The translations under genes and the position numbers were made by a program. Source: CAYTAP01 sp964435775 (lineage in GTDB: Bacteria > Planctomycetota > Phycisphaerae > Tepidisphaerales > Tepidisphaeraceae). Taken from it: DNA of 62,596 nt. Below are positions 25,943 through 34,684 of this stretch, in pieces. Under the pieces are notes generated by a model. It searched no databases, had not been told where the DNA came from, and saw nothing but the letters and a program-made list of their open reading frames with translations. Location of the stretch: contig CAYTAP010000003.1 in assembly GCA_964435775.1 (NCBI GenBank), positions 1-62,596 of the forward strand. The letters run 5' to 3'. Position 1 is the first letter of the stretch, and the number at the start of each line of letters is the position of its first letter.

Positions 25943-27421
25943 TCACTGTTCGCCATCCGGTCCGAACGCGGCGCGATACAGCAGCTCCACCGGATGCGCC
26001 ACCGTGAAGGTTTGCCCCGCGGCGGCGGCCTCGGACTGAATCTGCATCGCGCACCCGACGTTGCCCGTGGCGCAGATCTTCGCGCCGGTGTCGGCGATGT
26101 GTCCGACCTTCCGCGCCCCCAGTTGACCGGCCATTTCCGGCTCGGTCAGGTTGTAGGTTCCGGCCGCCCCACAGCACATGTCGCTTTCATGGAGCGGAAC
26201 CAGCTTCAATCCGCGAATCATTCCCAGCAATTGCCGCGGCTCGGCCGTCACCCGCTGCGCGTGCGCCAGATGACAGGCGTCGTGATAGGTGACCGTCTCG
26301 TTCACTTCATACGGCAGTTCGGGCAGTCCGACTTCCAGCAGCGCCTCGCTGATGTCGCGGACGCGCCGGGAAAACTCGACGGCCCGTTCGGCGTATTGCG
26401 GATCATCGCGGAGGAGGTGATCGTATTCCCGCAGCATCGCGCCGCAGCCGGCGATGTTGGTGGCGATGATGTCCACGCCGGGTTTGTCCCTGGGCAAAAA
26501 GACATCGATGTTGCGCCGGGCGAGCGTCTGGGCATGCGCCGGATCGCCGTTGTGATGGTGGATCGCGCCGCAGCAGACCTGCATCCCCGGCGCCAGTACT
26601 TCCGCCCCGCCGGCCGCCAGGAGCGCCACCGCTTTGCGGTTGACCGTCGCGTACATCGCGCTGCCGATGCATCCGCCGAAAAATCCGACCACCGGCTTTT
26701 GTTGTTCCTGCTGGTGCGCCCCGTGGTTGTGCAGCGCATCCATCATCGCATCGGTTCCGCCGGCGCGGGTGGTTTCCGGCAGGCGCGTCGGCCAGAGCGG
26801 ACCATCGGGCGGCAGCATCCGCTCCATCTGCCGCAGTGACTTGGGCAGGAGTTTCATGACGCCAGCCCGCCGCATGAGATGGTAGAGCCCCGTCTTTTGC
26901 AGCACTCGCGCGGGCAGCAGCGCGAGCTTCAGCCGCGTTGGATGAGTGAACATATGGAAGAAGATCCAGCGCATGAACCGGCTTTCCAGTGACTCCCGGT
27001 GCCCCTCGGCGGCCGGGAGCCGGGCACGGGTCTCCTCGATGAGTTCATGATATACGACGCCGCTAGGGCAGGCCGTTTCGCAGGCGCGACAGTCGAGGCA
27101 CAGGTCCAGGTGCCTTCGCACCGACGCCGTCGGCTCGATCGTTCCCTCGGCCAACTGCCGCATGAGCTGAATCCGCCCGCGAGGCGATTCGGCCTCATGT
27201 CCCGTTTCCGTATAGGTGGGGCATGCCGGCAGGCACAGGCCGCAGTGAACGCAGACCAGCGCCCGGTCATATGTGCGGGGATCGAGAATCAGCGCCGGCT
27301 TGTTGCCCGGCGTGGGAATCCGCGACCCGGCCTGCGCGTTCGCGACGGTCAACGGTCGCTTGCCCGCGCAAGGCTGCGCGGAGGCGGCGACGGAATCGGG
27401 ATGTGTATTGGAGGGCGTCAT
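25943..27421 (-). CDS. glcF: Glycolate oxidase iron-sulfur subunit GlcF
   Basis: Electron-transfer subunit of glycolate dehydrogenase, passing electrons from the flavin subunits to the respiratory chain. Two 4Fe-4S motifs are visible, CVHCGLCLPACP (residues 57-68) and CLDCRACETACP (108-119), followed by two CCG domains, the first around residues 243-305 (FFGGC...CCGAIHHHNGD) and the second around 385-440 (YHDACHLAHAQ...CCGAAG). The 492-residue length exceeds E. coli GlcF because of about 50 extra N-terminal residues; a downstream start is possible. glcE lies immediately upstream on the same strand, separated only by a 17-bp tandem duplication. glcD is not in the window. Confidence 0.94.
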   Translation of the reverse strand: MTPSNTHPDSVAASAQPCAGKRPLTVANAQAGSRIPTPGNKPALILDPRTYDRALVCVHCGLCLPACPTYTETGHEAESPRGRIQLMRQLAEGTIEPTASVRRHLDLCLDCRACETACPSGVVYHELIEETRARLPAAEGHRESLESRFMRWIFFHMFTHPTRLKLALLPARVLQKTGLYHLMRRAGVMKLLPKSLRQMERMLPPDGPLWPTRLPETTRAGGTDAMMDALHNHGAHQQEQQKPVVGFFGGCIGSAMYATVNRKAVALLAAGGAEVLAPGMQVCCGAIHHHNGDPAHAQTLARRNIDVFLPRDKPGVDIIATNIAGCGAMLREYDHLLRDDPQYAERAVEFSRRVRDISEALLEVGLPELPYEVNETVTYHDACHLAHAQRVTAEPRQLLGMIRGLKLVPLHESDMCCGAAGTYNLTEPEMAGQLGARKVGHIADTGAKICATGNVGCAMQIQSEAAAAGQTFTVAHPVELLYRAAFGPDGEQ

Positions 27422-27452
27422 GGGTGTTTGGTCGTCATGGGTGTTTGGTCGT
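27419..27452. repeat. 17-bp tandem duplication between glcE and glcF
   Basis: CATGGGTGTTTGGTCGT occurs twice head to tail. The first copy contains the glcF start codon (minus strand) and the second abuts the glcE stop, so the duplication has lengthened an otherwise very short junction. Confidence 0.9.
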
Positions 27453-28464
27453 CATGTGCGTTCAATCGGCAAAGGTCGCAAGGTATCGTCGGGATCGAAC
27501 GCCGGCTTGAGTCTCTGCCAGAGCGCTTTCAATTCCGGCGGGGTGGACAGGTCGAGGATCGCGCCATCGGCTCGCGATCGCAAGGCTGTCCCGCCGACCA
27601 CCGCCGCCGCGCTGCGGATGGCTGTCGCCGGGTCCGGGGCATGGGTCCAGACGATACCGAACGCCGGATCGGCGACCCATTGCTCCGGTTTGGCCTGCGC
27701 GATGAATTCCCCCAGCCGCGCCGGCGGAATCGCCACGCGGCAACGGATGCGCGACGCATCCGTCGCCCACGCCGCCGTCAGCGCATCGGCACGATAGCGC
27801 GTGTCCTCAGCGAGCGTCATTCGTTGCCGCGTTGAGGGCTGATGCGTTTCGAGGCCGCCCTCGACATAGGCCAGCGTCGCCTCATCACCCAGGAAGCCGC
27901 AGGTCAACGCTTCGTCATTCACGAGCGCCCATTGCGGGCGGCAGTTGCTGGTCAGCAGCGCGTTCAGTCGCGCGACATGCTCATCCACGGCATCGCCGGC
28001 GAATGTGGCGAGGATCGATCCGATCGGGCGGCGGTAGGTCCGCGCGGTGACCGTCACTACGCGACCGAATACGCCATGCTGGCCGACCATGAACTTGGTC
28101 AGATCATACCCCGCGACGTTTTTCATCGTTCGCCCGCCGGCGGTGATCAGATCGCCGTTTCCGTTGGTGAACTGGCAACCGAGCAGCGCATCGCGCCATC
28201 CGCCATAACCCAGCCGCAGCGGACCGGTGGAGTTGCGCTCGACGAGCGCGCCAACCGGGCACTCATCGCCACCATCGATCGCCAGCCATTGGTCATGCTC
28301 GGCCAATCGTCTCTGCGCATCCCCCAGCGTCACATCAGCGGCAATCGTCACGGTCAGATCCNNNNNNNNNNCTCCGCCTTGCGCCACTGCGTCCCGCCCC
28401 GGCCGCCGGGCGCGGCCCAGGGGGTTTGAGGAGCGCGGGGCGGTTCTATTTTGGGGAAGGCCAT
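27452..28464 (-). CDS. glcE: Glycolate oxidase FAD-binding subunit GlcE, broken by an assembly gap
   Basis: FAD-binding subunit of glycolate dehydrogenase. The part downstream of the gap carries the PCMH-type FAD domain: VTLGDAQRRLAEHDQWLAID, GALVERNSTGPLRLGYGGWR, then GRTMKNVAGYDLTKFMVG with the conserved VAGYDL. A 10-N gap (28362-28371) interrupts the N-terminal region. Before the gap the likely genuine frame starts at ATG 28464 (MAFPKIEPPRAPQTPWAAPG), which is not the frame that is continuous through the Ns, so the true gap length is not ten. The adenine-binding P-loop normally found at this place is missing, so the gap probably hides tens of codons. It pairs with glcF downstream. Confidence 0.85.
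28362..28371. other. Assembly gap (10 N) inside glcE
   Basis: Ten N bases inside a coding region. The reading frames on the two sides that make protein sense do not match across exactly ten bases, so the gap length is a placeholder. Confidence 0.95.
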
Positions 28465-28493
28465 CACATGTATTGTAGGGGAAGCGCCAAATA

Positions 28494-28523
28494 AGCAAGC
28501 CGCGGGAGATGCTCTCCCGCGGC
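28494..28523 (-). terminator. Rho-independent terminator of trxA
   Basis: GCCGCGGGAGA and TCTCCCGCGGC form a perfect 11-bp stem with a 3-base loop. On the minus strand it is followed by TTGCTTATTT. It lies 35 bases after the trxA stop and before the glcE start. Confidence 0.8.
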
Positions 28524-28557
28524 CGTTCGTGCTTGATCACATCATTTCGACAAACGC

Positions 28558-28884
28558 TCAGGCCTTGTCGATCGCTTCCTTGAACTCCTTTTCCTGTCGA
28601 AGCCCGACGAACTTCTTGGCGATTTCGCCGTTCTTGAACAGGATCACCGTCGGAATCGCGCTGATCCCATACTTGATCGAAATATCGCGGTTGGCATCGG
28701 TGTCCACTTTCCCGACCTTCACCTTGCCGGCGTAATCCTTGGCGACCTTTTCAATCGTGGGGGCGAGCATCCGGCAGGGCATGCACCACTCGGCCCAGAA
28801 ATCAACGAGCACGGGAAGCTCGCTTTTGAGCACTTCCTGCTCGAAATTCGCGTCGGTAAACTCACTCAGGTTCTCACTGGCCAT
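28558..28884 (-). CDS. trxA: Thioredoxin with a WCMPC active site
   Basis: Cytosolic thiol-disulfide reductant of 108 residues with the full thioredoxin fold: LVDFWAEWCMPC at about 26-37, the cis-Pro loop ISAIPTVILF around 72-81 and the closing helix. The redox motif is Cys-Met-Pro-Cys rather than the usual Cys-Gly-Pro-Cys; the codons read TGC ATG CCC TGC, so it is not an ambiguity. Such a change normally alters the redox potential and surface next to the active site. AAGGAGATGAC precedes the ATG. It is transcribed alone, with its own terminator, ahead of glcE. It is probably the general thioredoxin, although another copy elsewhere may carry the canonical motif. Confidence 0.93.
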   Translation of the reverse strand: MASENLSEFTDANFEQEVLKSELPVLVDFWAEWCMPCRMLAPTIEKVAKDYAGKVKVGKVDTDANRDISIKYGISAIPTVILFKNGEIAKKFVGLRQEKEFKEAIDKA

Positions 28885-29020
28885 GTCATCTCCTTCAGAT
28901 TATGCGATCCGTCGTCCCATTGGGACACGGCCAGATCATAGGAACCATCGCAAGTCCCTGTCAACGGCGCAATGATCGTGCGTGCGGCTGGGGTCCATGA
29001 CGGAATCGGCGGTTCTATTG

Positions 29021-29053
29021 TCCCTGCCCCGGCGTACCGCGGGAGGGAGAAAA
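29021..29053. repeat. Repeat family A, 3' part
   Basis: TCCCTGCCCCGGCGTACCGC-GGGAGGGAGAAAA, corresponding to the last hairpin of the full element with mismatches. It ends 57 bases from the stop codon of the downstream-reading minus-strand E1-like gene, the same spacing as the full copies. Confidence 0.65.
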
Positions 29054-29109
29054 GCCGCCGGAAGTGTCACGGACCCTGCGCGGCTGTCCGGGTGAGCGAG
29101 GGGGATTAA

Positions 29110-30237
29110 TTATGAACCGATGTAGCGGGCATACAGGGCACGCGCGCGGCCGAGGTCGGCGGTACCCTGGATGATCACCCGGCCATCGCCAAAGAGCGTC
29201 AGCCAAACACCTCCCGCGTCCCCTCCGCCCGCCTCGCCCGCCTCGCCCGGTTCGGTCGATGGATTCAACCGGCAGCGAATGAAGAAGGGCGTTTGTTCGA
29301 CGACGCCGATCTTCCGCAGGCGCTCGCGGACGATCCCCGGATCGTCAATCTTTCTTCCGCGGATCTGCACGGCGTTTCGCCCGCAGAGGCTCACCGCCTC
29401 ATCGCCGCGCCGCTCATCAAGAAACTCGAAATGGCCCCGCCCGCACGCCGGGCAATCGGCGCGCCGGGCCTCCGATACATCCACCCCATGGAAGCGCCCG
29501 CTCCAGGCATCAAAGGAGATCAGTTGATGCAGGGGGGCATCCGTCCTGGCATGCGCGGCATCATCAGGCGGCTTGGCCCCGTCGATCAAAATCCGCATCG
29601 CCTTCGCCACTTGCAGGGACGCGGTGATCGCCGCCGCCTGCGCCAGCACGCCGACGGTGTCGCATGTCGGCAGCTCCCCGGCGGCCGGCGGATCGGGGAA
29701 AAGACAGCGCAGGCATGGCCCGGCGTGTGGGAGGATCTCCATCACCCGTCCCTCCGTGCCCACGCACGCGCCATAGACCCAGGGGACATTGTTTTTCACG
29801 GCCCAGTCGTTGAGAAGGTATCGTGTCTCGGCGTTGTCCGTGCCGTCGAGCACCAATTCCGCCTTGAAGGCGTCCTTGAGCAGTTCGTCGATGTTCCCCC
29901 CATGCACATCGGCGATGACCGGATCGATCCCGACCCGCGAGTTGACCGCGCGCAGCCGCCGCGCCGCCGCCATCGCCTTGGGCATCGCCTCTGCGACATC
30001 CCGCTCATCGAACAGCACCTGCCGCTGAAGGTTGGTCAGCTCGACCAGATCGCGATCAATGAGGCGCACATGCCCGATGCCGGCGCGGACCAGTTGATCG
30101 GCGATGACCGTCCCCAGCGCCCCGCACCCGATGATCGCCACCCGCGCTCCGCCCAGCCGCGCCCGCCCCGCTTCGCCGATTTGAGGCAGGAGGGTCAGAC
30201 GATGGTGGCGGCTGGGGTTCATGGGATGATGATCCAT
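29110..30237 (-). CDS. MoeB/ThiF-like ubiquitin-activating E1 family adenylyltransferase
   Basis: Adenylates the C-terminus of a ubiquitin-like sulfur carrier such as MoaD or ThiS, for molybdopterin or thiamine synthesis. The nucleotide site is GARVAIIGCGALGTVIADQL (residues ~30-49 after the start), followed by DLVELTNLQRQVLF and the catalytic-region DGTDNAETRYLLND. Zinc ligands are visible as CLRC and, further on, CPACG. The C-terminal ~110 residues are an extra domain with a conserved-looking RNAVQIR...GRVIIQGTADLGRARALY segment, of the kind found in planctomycete MoeB-like proteins. Two ATGs (30237 and 30222) are possible. It diverges from rsmE. No moaD or thiS gene is adjacent, so the pathway is not fixed. 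Confidence 0.88.
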   Translation of the reverse strand: MDHHPMNPSRHHRLTLLPQIGEAGRARLGGARVAIIGCGALGTVIADQLVRAGIGHVRLIDRDLVELTNLQRQVLFDERDVAEAMPKAMAAARRLRAVNSRVGIDPVIADVHGGNIDELLKDAFKAELVLDGTDNAETRYLLNDWAVKNNVPWVYGACVGTEGRVMEILPHAGPCLRCLFPDPPAAGELPTCDTVGVLAQAAAITASLQVAKAMRILIDGAKPPDDAAHARTDAPLHQLISFDAWSGRFHGVDVSEARRADCPACGRGHFEFLDERRGDEAVSLCGRNAVQIRGRKIDDPGIVRERLRKIGVVEQTPFFIRCRLNPSTEPGEAGEAGGGDAGGVWLTLFGDGRVIIQGTADLGRARALYARYIGS

Positions 30238-30303
30238 TGTGACCAATGGGGCGCCCGTGTCGAGCCACTTGCTCCGCACCGCTCGGAACTGATACTCCCC
30301 TTC

Positions 30304-31077
30304 ATGCCCCGGCGGATTCATGTGCCGATCGTTTCAACCGGCGAGGTGACGCTGCCGGCGGCGCAGGCGCATCACGCGCGAAATGTGCTGCGGATGGATG
30401 CGGGGGAGGCGGTTGAGCTTTTCGATGATGCCGGGAACGTGGCGGAGGGGACGATCGCGCGGTGCGATGCCACCGGGGTTGTCGTAGCGGTGACGCAACT
30501 TGTTGCCGTGCCCGACAAGGGGTTTCATCTCACCATGGCGACGGCGCTGCCCAAGGGGCAGCGGTGCGACTGGATGATCGAGAAACTGGCGGAGATCGGC
30601 GTTGACCGGTTTGTGCCGCTGTCCAGCGCGAGGAGCATCGTCAAGCCGGAGGGAACTCACAAGATTGACCGCTGGAAGCGCCTGGCGACCGAAGCGGCGA
30701 GGCAATCGCGCGGCAGTGGCGTCATGACGATCGAAACGCTGGTCGATGTGCGAGGGCTTGTGAATGAGTGTGCGTCCGTGCGCCCGGCGAACACCGGCGA
30801 ACCGCCCGGCGGATGGTATTTATCCACCGCGCCCGATGCGATGACGCTGGACGGGTTCATCGGCTCGGCCAGCGCCCGACGCCTGATCCTGTTCATCGGC
30901 CCGGAGGGGGGATGGACGAACGAGGAGATCGCCTCGTTTGAATCGGCCGGCGTCCGGGCGCTCTCCCTGACAACAACCATCCTCCGCGTCGAAACCGCCG
31001 CCGTGGTCGCCGCTGGCGCCGTCGCCAGCCTGCGACGTTTCGCGGGCAAGGCGGGGGCAACCGGCATGAATCCATAA
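30304..31077 (+). CDS. rsmE: 16S rRNA (uracil1498-N3)-methyltransferase
   Basis: SPOUT-class methyltransferase that modifies U1498 of 16S rRNA. 257 residues. The N-terminal PUA-like part contains HHARNVLRMDAGEAVELFD; the C-terminal knot carries the S-adenosylmethionine motifs LFIGPEGGWTNEEI (about residues 197-210) and LRVETAAVVAAGAV near the end. ALPKGQRCDWMIEKLAEIGV in the middle is also conserved. The start at ATG 30304 gives the family length, although the frame is open for over 300 codons upstream in the shadow of the E1-like gene. It is followed 11 bases later by a methyltransferase gene, so the two are likely cotranscribed. Confidence 0.95.
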   Translation: MPRRIHVPIVSTGEVTLPAAQAHHARNVLRMDAGEAVELFDDAGNVAEGTIARCDATGVVVAVTQLVAVPDKGFHLTMATALPKGQRCDWMIEKLAEIGVDRFVPLSSARSIVKPEGTHKIDRWKRLATEAARQSRGSGVMTIETLVDVRGLVNECASVRPANTGEPPGGWYLSTAPDAMTLDGFIGSASARRLILFIGPEGGWTNEEIASFESAGVRALSLTTTILRVETAAVVAAGAVASLRRFAGKAGATGMNP

Positions 31078-31088
31078 AGAGGCATTCC

Positions 31089-31808
31089 ATGAAATCATCA
31101 GTGGAACAAATCCGCGCCCGCTTCGAGGCGGATGTCGAGCGATTCAGCAATCTTGAAACCGGGCAGACGGCGACGATGGATGCGGCGCTGTGCATGGGAT
31201 TGGTGACACAGGCGGCGGGCGCGGCGACGCCACATGCCGCGGACCTGCTCGACCTCGGCTGCGGCGCGGGGAACTACACGCTGGCGATGTTGCGGCAAGT
31301 GCCGGCGCTCAATTGCACGCTGGTGGACCTGAGCCCGGCGATGCTCGCCAGGGCGCGTCAACGCGTTAAGGCCGCGACCAGCGGCGCGGTGCGAACGCTG
31401 GAAGGGGACATGCGCGACGTGCCGCTGGGCGAAGGATGTTATGACATCGTTCTGGCGTCGGCGACGCTCCATCATTTGCGCACGGCCGACGAGTGGGATG
31501 CGATGTTTGCCAAGGTTTACGCATCACTCCGGCCGGGCGGGGGGTTCTGGGTGTTCGATTACATCAGGCAGGAGACCACCGCCGTGCAACATCTGATGGA
31601 ACGGCGGCATTGGGATTACCTGTGCGAGCTGAAAGGGGGCGGCCAGGCGGGCGAGGCGTATGCGAAAAAGGTGTTCGCCTACATCGCCGAGGAGGATACG
31701 CCGCAATCACTGGGGTATCAGCTTGGACTCCTTGCGCGGGTGGGTTTCAAGGATGTGGAGGTGCTGCACAAGAACGGACCCTTCGCGGCGTTTGGGGGTA
31801 TGAAATGA
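31089..31808 (+). CDS. Class I SAM-dependent methyltransferase
   Basis: A 239-residue methyltransferase. Motif I is LLDLGCGAGNYTLAML (about residues 53-68), motif II the acidic LVDLSPAMLARAR (about 79-91), and motif IV is YDIVLASATLHHLR (about 121-134). No additional domain reveals the acceptor. The N-terminus is helical. The ATG lies 11 bases after rsmE with AAAGAGGC just upstream. It is convergent with glk. It could methylate a small molecule, quinone or protein; nothing in the context decides this. Confidence 0.88.
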   Translation: MKSSVEQIRARFEADVERFSNLETGQTATMDAALCMGLVTQAAGAATPHAADLLDLGCGAGNYTLAMLRQVPALNCTLVDLSPAMLARARQRVKAATSGAVRTLEGDMRDVPLGEGCYDIVLASATLHHLRTADEWDAMFAKVYASLRPGGGFWVFDYIRQETTAVQHLMERRHWDYLCELKGGGQAGEAYAKKVFAYIAEEDTPQSLGYQLGLLARVGFKDVEVLHKNGPFAAFGGMK

Positions 31809-31814
31809 GAGGGG

Positions 31815-32801
31815 CTACAAGCGGTGCGCGTAGTTGGCCGCCCCGAGGAGCGCGCCCTTGTCGCTGGTGATGAGGTAAATCGGCATTTGCTTGAGCACAT
31901 CGCGCAGGTTGGAGGGTCCCTTGGAATAAAACGCCTCGAAGAAGACGGGCGCCTGGAGGCGCGCGATCATGCGCGGGGCGATGCCGCCGCCGATGTAGAC
32001 GCCGCCGGTTGGCATCAGTTTGACCGCGAGGTTGCCCGCTTCCGCGCCGTAGAAGCGGATGAACAATTCAAGCGTGGCGATGGCGGCGGGGTTGGTTTCC
32101 GTCAGTCCGGCCGTGGTGATGTCGGCGGGTGTCGGTTCGGGCATGGGCAGCGCCGCCGAGGCGCCCAGTTGCCCCTCGCTGATGAAAAAGGCGTAGAGAT
32201 TGCGCAGTCCGTGGCCGGAGAGCACCTGTTCCCACGACACATGCCCGCCGAACGGGGAGCGGGCGCGAAGGAACCGCAGAAGCTGGTCTTCCAGCTCCGA
32301 CTGCGGACCGAAGTCCCCATGCCCCCCCTCGCATGCAAACGCGCGATGTCCCTTAAGCCCCGAATCATAGACGGTGCCCCCTTCGCCCAGCCCGGTGCCG
32401 GCGGCGATCAGGGCGCGATTGGCCAGCGGATCGGGCGTGCCGGGGTTGAGCACGATGCGATGCTCATGGGTCATCAGCTCAATGCCTTCGCCGTGGGCGA
32501 TCATGTCGTTGATGAGCGCGACATGGGGAATGCCCAGATCCTGGGCCAACTGGGCTTCGGTCATGTGCCACTGGAGGTTGGTCAGGATGACCTGCCCTTT
32601 GAACACCGGGCCGGCGACGCCGAAGCAGGCCCGCTCGATGCGGCGCTGATCCGGCGTGAGCGTGGCGAGGAATTGACGGACGACGTCCTCCAGCCCGCTT
32701 CGTCCGGCGTTGAGCGTGCTCCATTCACACACAATGTGAAGTTGGTCGTCGAATAAAGCCAGGCGGCTGTTCGTGCCGCCGATGTCACCAGCGAGAATCA
32801 T
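31815..32801 (-). CDS. glk: Glucokinase (Glk family)
   Basis: ATP-dependent glucose kinase of the bacterial group A family, 328 residues. The phosphate-1 loop is ILAGDIGGTNSRLALFD (residues 2-18), the catalytic Asp lies in VALINDMIAHGEGI, and the ribose/adenosine region is IAAGTGLGEGGTVYD (about 130-144). The CEGGHGDFGPQ segment binds glucose. The start at ATG 32801 matches the family; seven further codons are open upstream. It lies head-to-tail behind pgm, a natural pairing (glucose to Glc-6-P to Glc-1-P), with a repeat family B palindrome between them. Confidence 0.94.
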   Translation of the reverse strand: MILAGDIGGTNSRLALFDDQLHIVCEWSTLNAGRSGLEDVVRQFLATLTPDQRRIERACFGVAGPVFKGQVILTNLQWHMTEAQLAQDLGIPHVALINDMIAHGEGIELMTHEHRIVLNPGTPDPLANRALIAAGTGLGEGGTVYDSGLKGHRAFACEGGHGDFGPQSELEDQLLRFLRARSPFGGHVSWEQVLSGHGLRNLYAFFISEGQLGASAALPMPEPTPADITTAGLTETNPAAIATLELFIRFYGAEAGNLAVKLMPTGGVYIGGGIAPRMIARLQAPVFFEAFYSKGPSNLRDVLKQMPIYLITSDKGALLGAANYAHRL

Positions 32802-32874
32802 GGAATAAGACCCTTTCCGCAATAAGCTGCGGGTATCTTAAGGATTGACTGGTCGCGGGGTAGAGGGAGGGTTT

Positions 32875-32967
32875 AATTTTCGATTTTTGATTTGTGATTG
32901 TTGATTGGGAACTTCGATGTCGCGGCCGTCGTTTCAATCGAAAATCGCAAATCAAAAATCGAAAATC
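32875..32967. repeat. Repeat family B palindrome at the pgm stop
   Basis: AATTTTCGATTTTTGATTTG at the left pairs with CAAATCAAAAATCGAAAAT at the right. The pgm stop codon (TCA on this strand, 32966-32968) lies at the very end of the right arm, so the element overlaps it. It separates pgm from glk and could end or process the transcript. Confidence 0.85.
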
Positions 32968-34615
32968 AAGCTTCCTCGTTCAGTGCGTCATCGACCACCT
33001 GCCGGGCTTCTTCGACGATGCGCTTCAGATGGGCTTCATCAACAAAACTTTCAGCGTAGATCTTGTAGATGTCCTCCGTGCCGCTGGGGCGTGCGGCGAA
33101 CCAGCCACTGGCGGTGGTCACTTTTAATCCACCGATGGGAGCGTCATTGCCGGGGGCGCGGGTGAGCTTGGCGGTGATCGGTTCGCCGGCGAGCGAGGTC
33201 GCTTTGACGGCCGAAGGATTCAAACTCCGAATCGCCGCCTTTTGCTCCCGCGTGGCGGGGGCGTCGAGGCGGGTGTAACACGGACTTCCGAATTGCCCGG
33301 TCAGGTTTTGATAATGTCGGCCGGGGTCGAGGCCGGTTTTCGCGGTGATCTCGGCGGCAAGCAGGCACAGAATGATCCCATCCTTGTCGGTCGTCCAGAC
33401 GCTTCCATCGCTTCGCAGAAAACTCGCGCCGGCGCTTTCCTCCCCGCCAAAGCAGCAGGAACCATCGAAAAGTCCCGGCGAAAACCATTTGAAGCCGACG
33501 GGCACCTCCCAGAGCTTGCGCTCGCGCGCCGCGACGATGCGGTCGATCATCGCGCTGCTCACGAGCGTCTTGCCGATGACCGCGGCCGCTGGCCAATCCG
33601 GGCGGTGCGTCAGGAGATAGTCGATCGCGACGGCCAGGTAATGGTTGGGGTTCATCAGGCCAGCCGATGGGGTGACGATGCCGTGCCGGTCCGAGTCCGG
33701 ATCCTTGCCGAACGCGATGGCAAAGCGATCCTTCATTGTGACGAGATTGGCCATCGCGCAGGGACTTGAGCAATCCATGCGAATCTTCCCATCGTGATCG
33801 ACGCTCATGAAGGAAAATGTGGGATCGACCCGGGTGTTGACGATCGTGATGCTCAGCCCGAACGATTTCTGGATCGCCTGCCAATACGCAAGCGACGCCC
33901 CGCCGAGCGGATCGACGCCGATGGAGAGTTTCGCATCGCGGATCGCGCCCAGGTCCACGACGTTGGGCAGGTCGGCGACGTAAGGGGTGATGTAGTCATG
34001 CTCCCGCGTGGTCGAGGCGGCGAGGGCTGCTTCGTACGGCATTCGGGCGACGCCTTCATTCTCTTTTTTCAGATAATCGTTGGCGCGATGTTGCACCCAG
34101 CCGGTGATGTCGGTGTCGGCCGGTCCGCCGTCGGGGGGATTGTATTTAAAACCGCCATCGGCCGGCGGATTGTGAGATGGTGTGATGACGATCCCATCGG
34201 CGCGATGGGCGTCCGCATTATGATTGTGGGTGAGGATTGCGTGCGAGATGACCGGCGTCGGCGTGAAGCCCCCGTCGCTTTGAATGACGGTTTGCATCTT
34301 GTTGGCCGCCAATACTTGAAGCGCGGTGCGCTGTGCGGCGGCGGAGACCGCATGCGTGTCCTGTCCCATGAACAGCGGACCGGTGATCTGGTGATCGCAG
34401 CGGTAGTCGCAGATCGCCTGGGTGATCGCCAGGATGTGCGCCTCGGTGAAGGATCCATCGAGGGGTGTGCCGCGATGGCCGGACGTGCCGAAGCTGACGA
34501 GCTGGCGAGGATCGGCGGTGTCGGGTTGACGCGCGTGGTATTCATCTTCAAGGGCGACCGGGTCGATCAACATATCCTTCGTGGCCGGCTTGCCGGCGAG
34601 GGGTGAGATGGGCAT
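32966..34615 (-). CDS. pgm: Phosphoglucomutase (alpha-D-glucose phosphate specific)
   Basis: Interconverts glucose 1-phosphate and glucose 6-phosphate. 549 residues, the length of E. coli Pgm. FGTSGHRGTPLDGSF opens the domain, the catalytic phosphoserine is in IVITPSHNPPADGGFKYNP, the Mg2+ loop is DPDSDRHGI, and the phosphate-binding end is WFAARPSGTEDIYKIYAES. AGGAGAACCCC is correctly placed before the ATG. It is located upstream of glk on the same strand and separated by a palindromic repeat. In this organism it could feed UDP-glucose or glycogen synthesis. High confidence. Confidence 0.97.
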   Translation of the reverse strand: MPISPLAGKPATKDMLIDPVALEDEYHARQPDTADPRQLVSFGTSGHRGTPLDGSFTEAHILAITQAICDYRCDHQITGPLFMGQDTHAVSAAAQRTALQVLAANKMQTVIQSDGGFTPTPVISHAILTHNHNADAHRADGIVITPSHNPPADGGFKYNPPDGGPADTDITGWVQHRANDYLKKENEGVARMPYEAALAASTTREHDYITPYVADLPNVVDLGAIRDAKLSIGVDPLGGASLAYWQAIQKSFGLSITIVNTRVDPTFSFMSVDHDGKIRMDCSSPCAMANLVTMKDRFAIAFGKDPDSDRHGIVTPSAGLMNPNHYLAVAIDYLLTHRPDWPAAAVIGKTLVSSAMIDRIVAARERKLWEVPVGFKWFSPGLFDGSCCFGGEESAGASFLRSDGSVWTTDKDGIILCLLAAEITAKTGLDPGRHYQNLTGQFGSPCYTRLDAPATREQKAAIRSLNPSAVKATSLAGEPITAKLTRAPGNDAPIGGLKVTTASGWFAARPSGTEDIYKIYAESFVDEAHLKRIVEEARQVVDDALNEEA

Positions 34616-34684
34616 GGGGTTCTCCTGAGGATGATCTTGCCGGATGCGGTCGTGATTGCCAACTGCATTTCGCTCGCGTTCGTC

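Noticed and set aside
29293..30303. Upstream extension of rsmE by more than 300 codons
   Set aside because: This part is antisense to the E1-like gene, and RsmE proteins have no such N-terminal domain.
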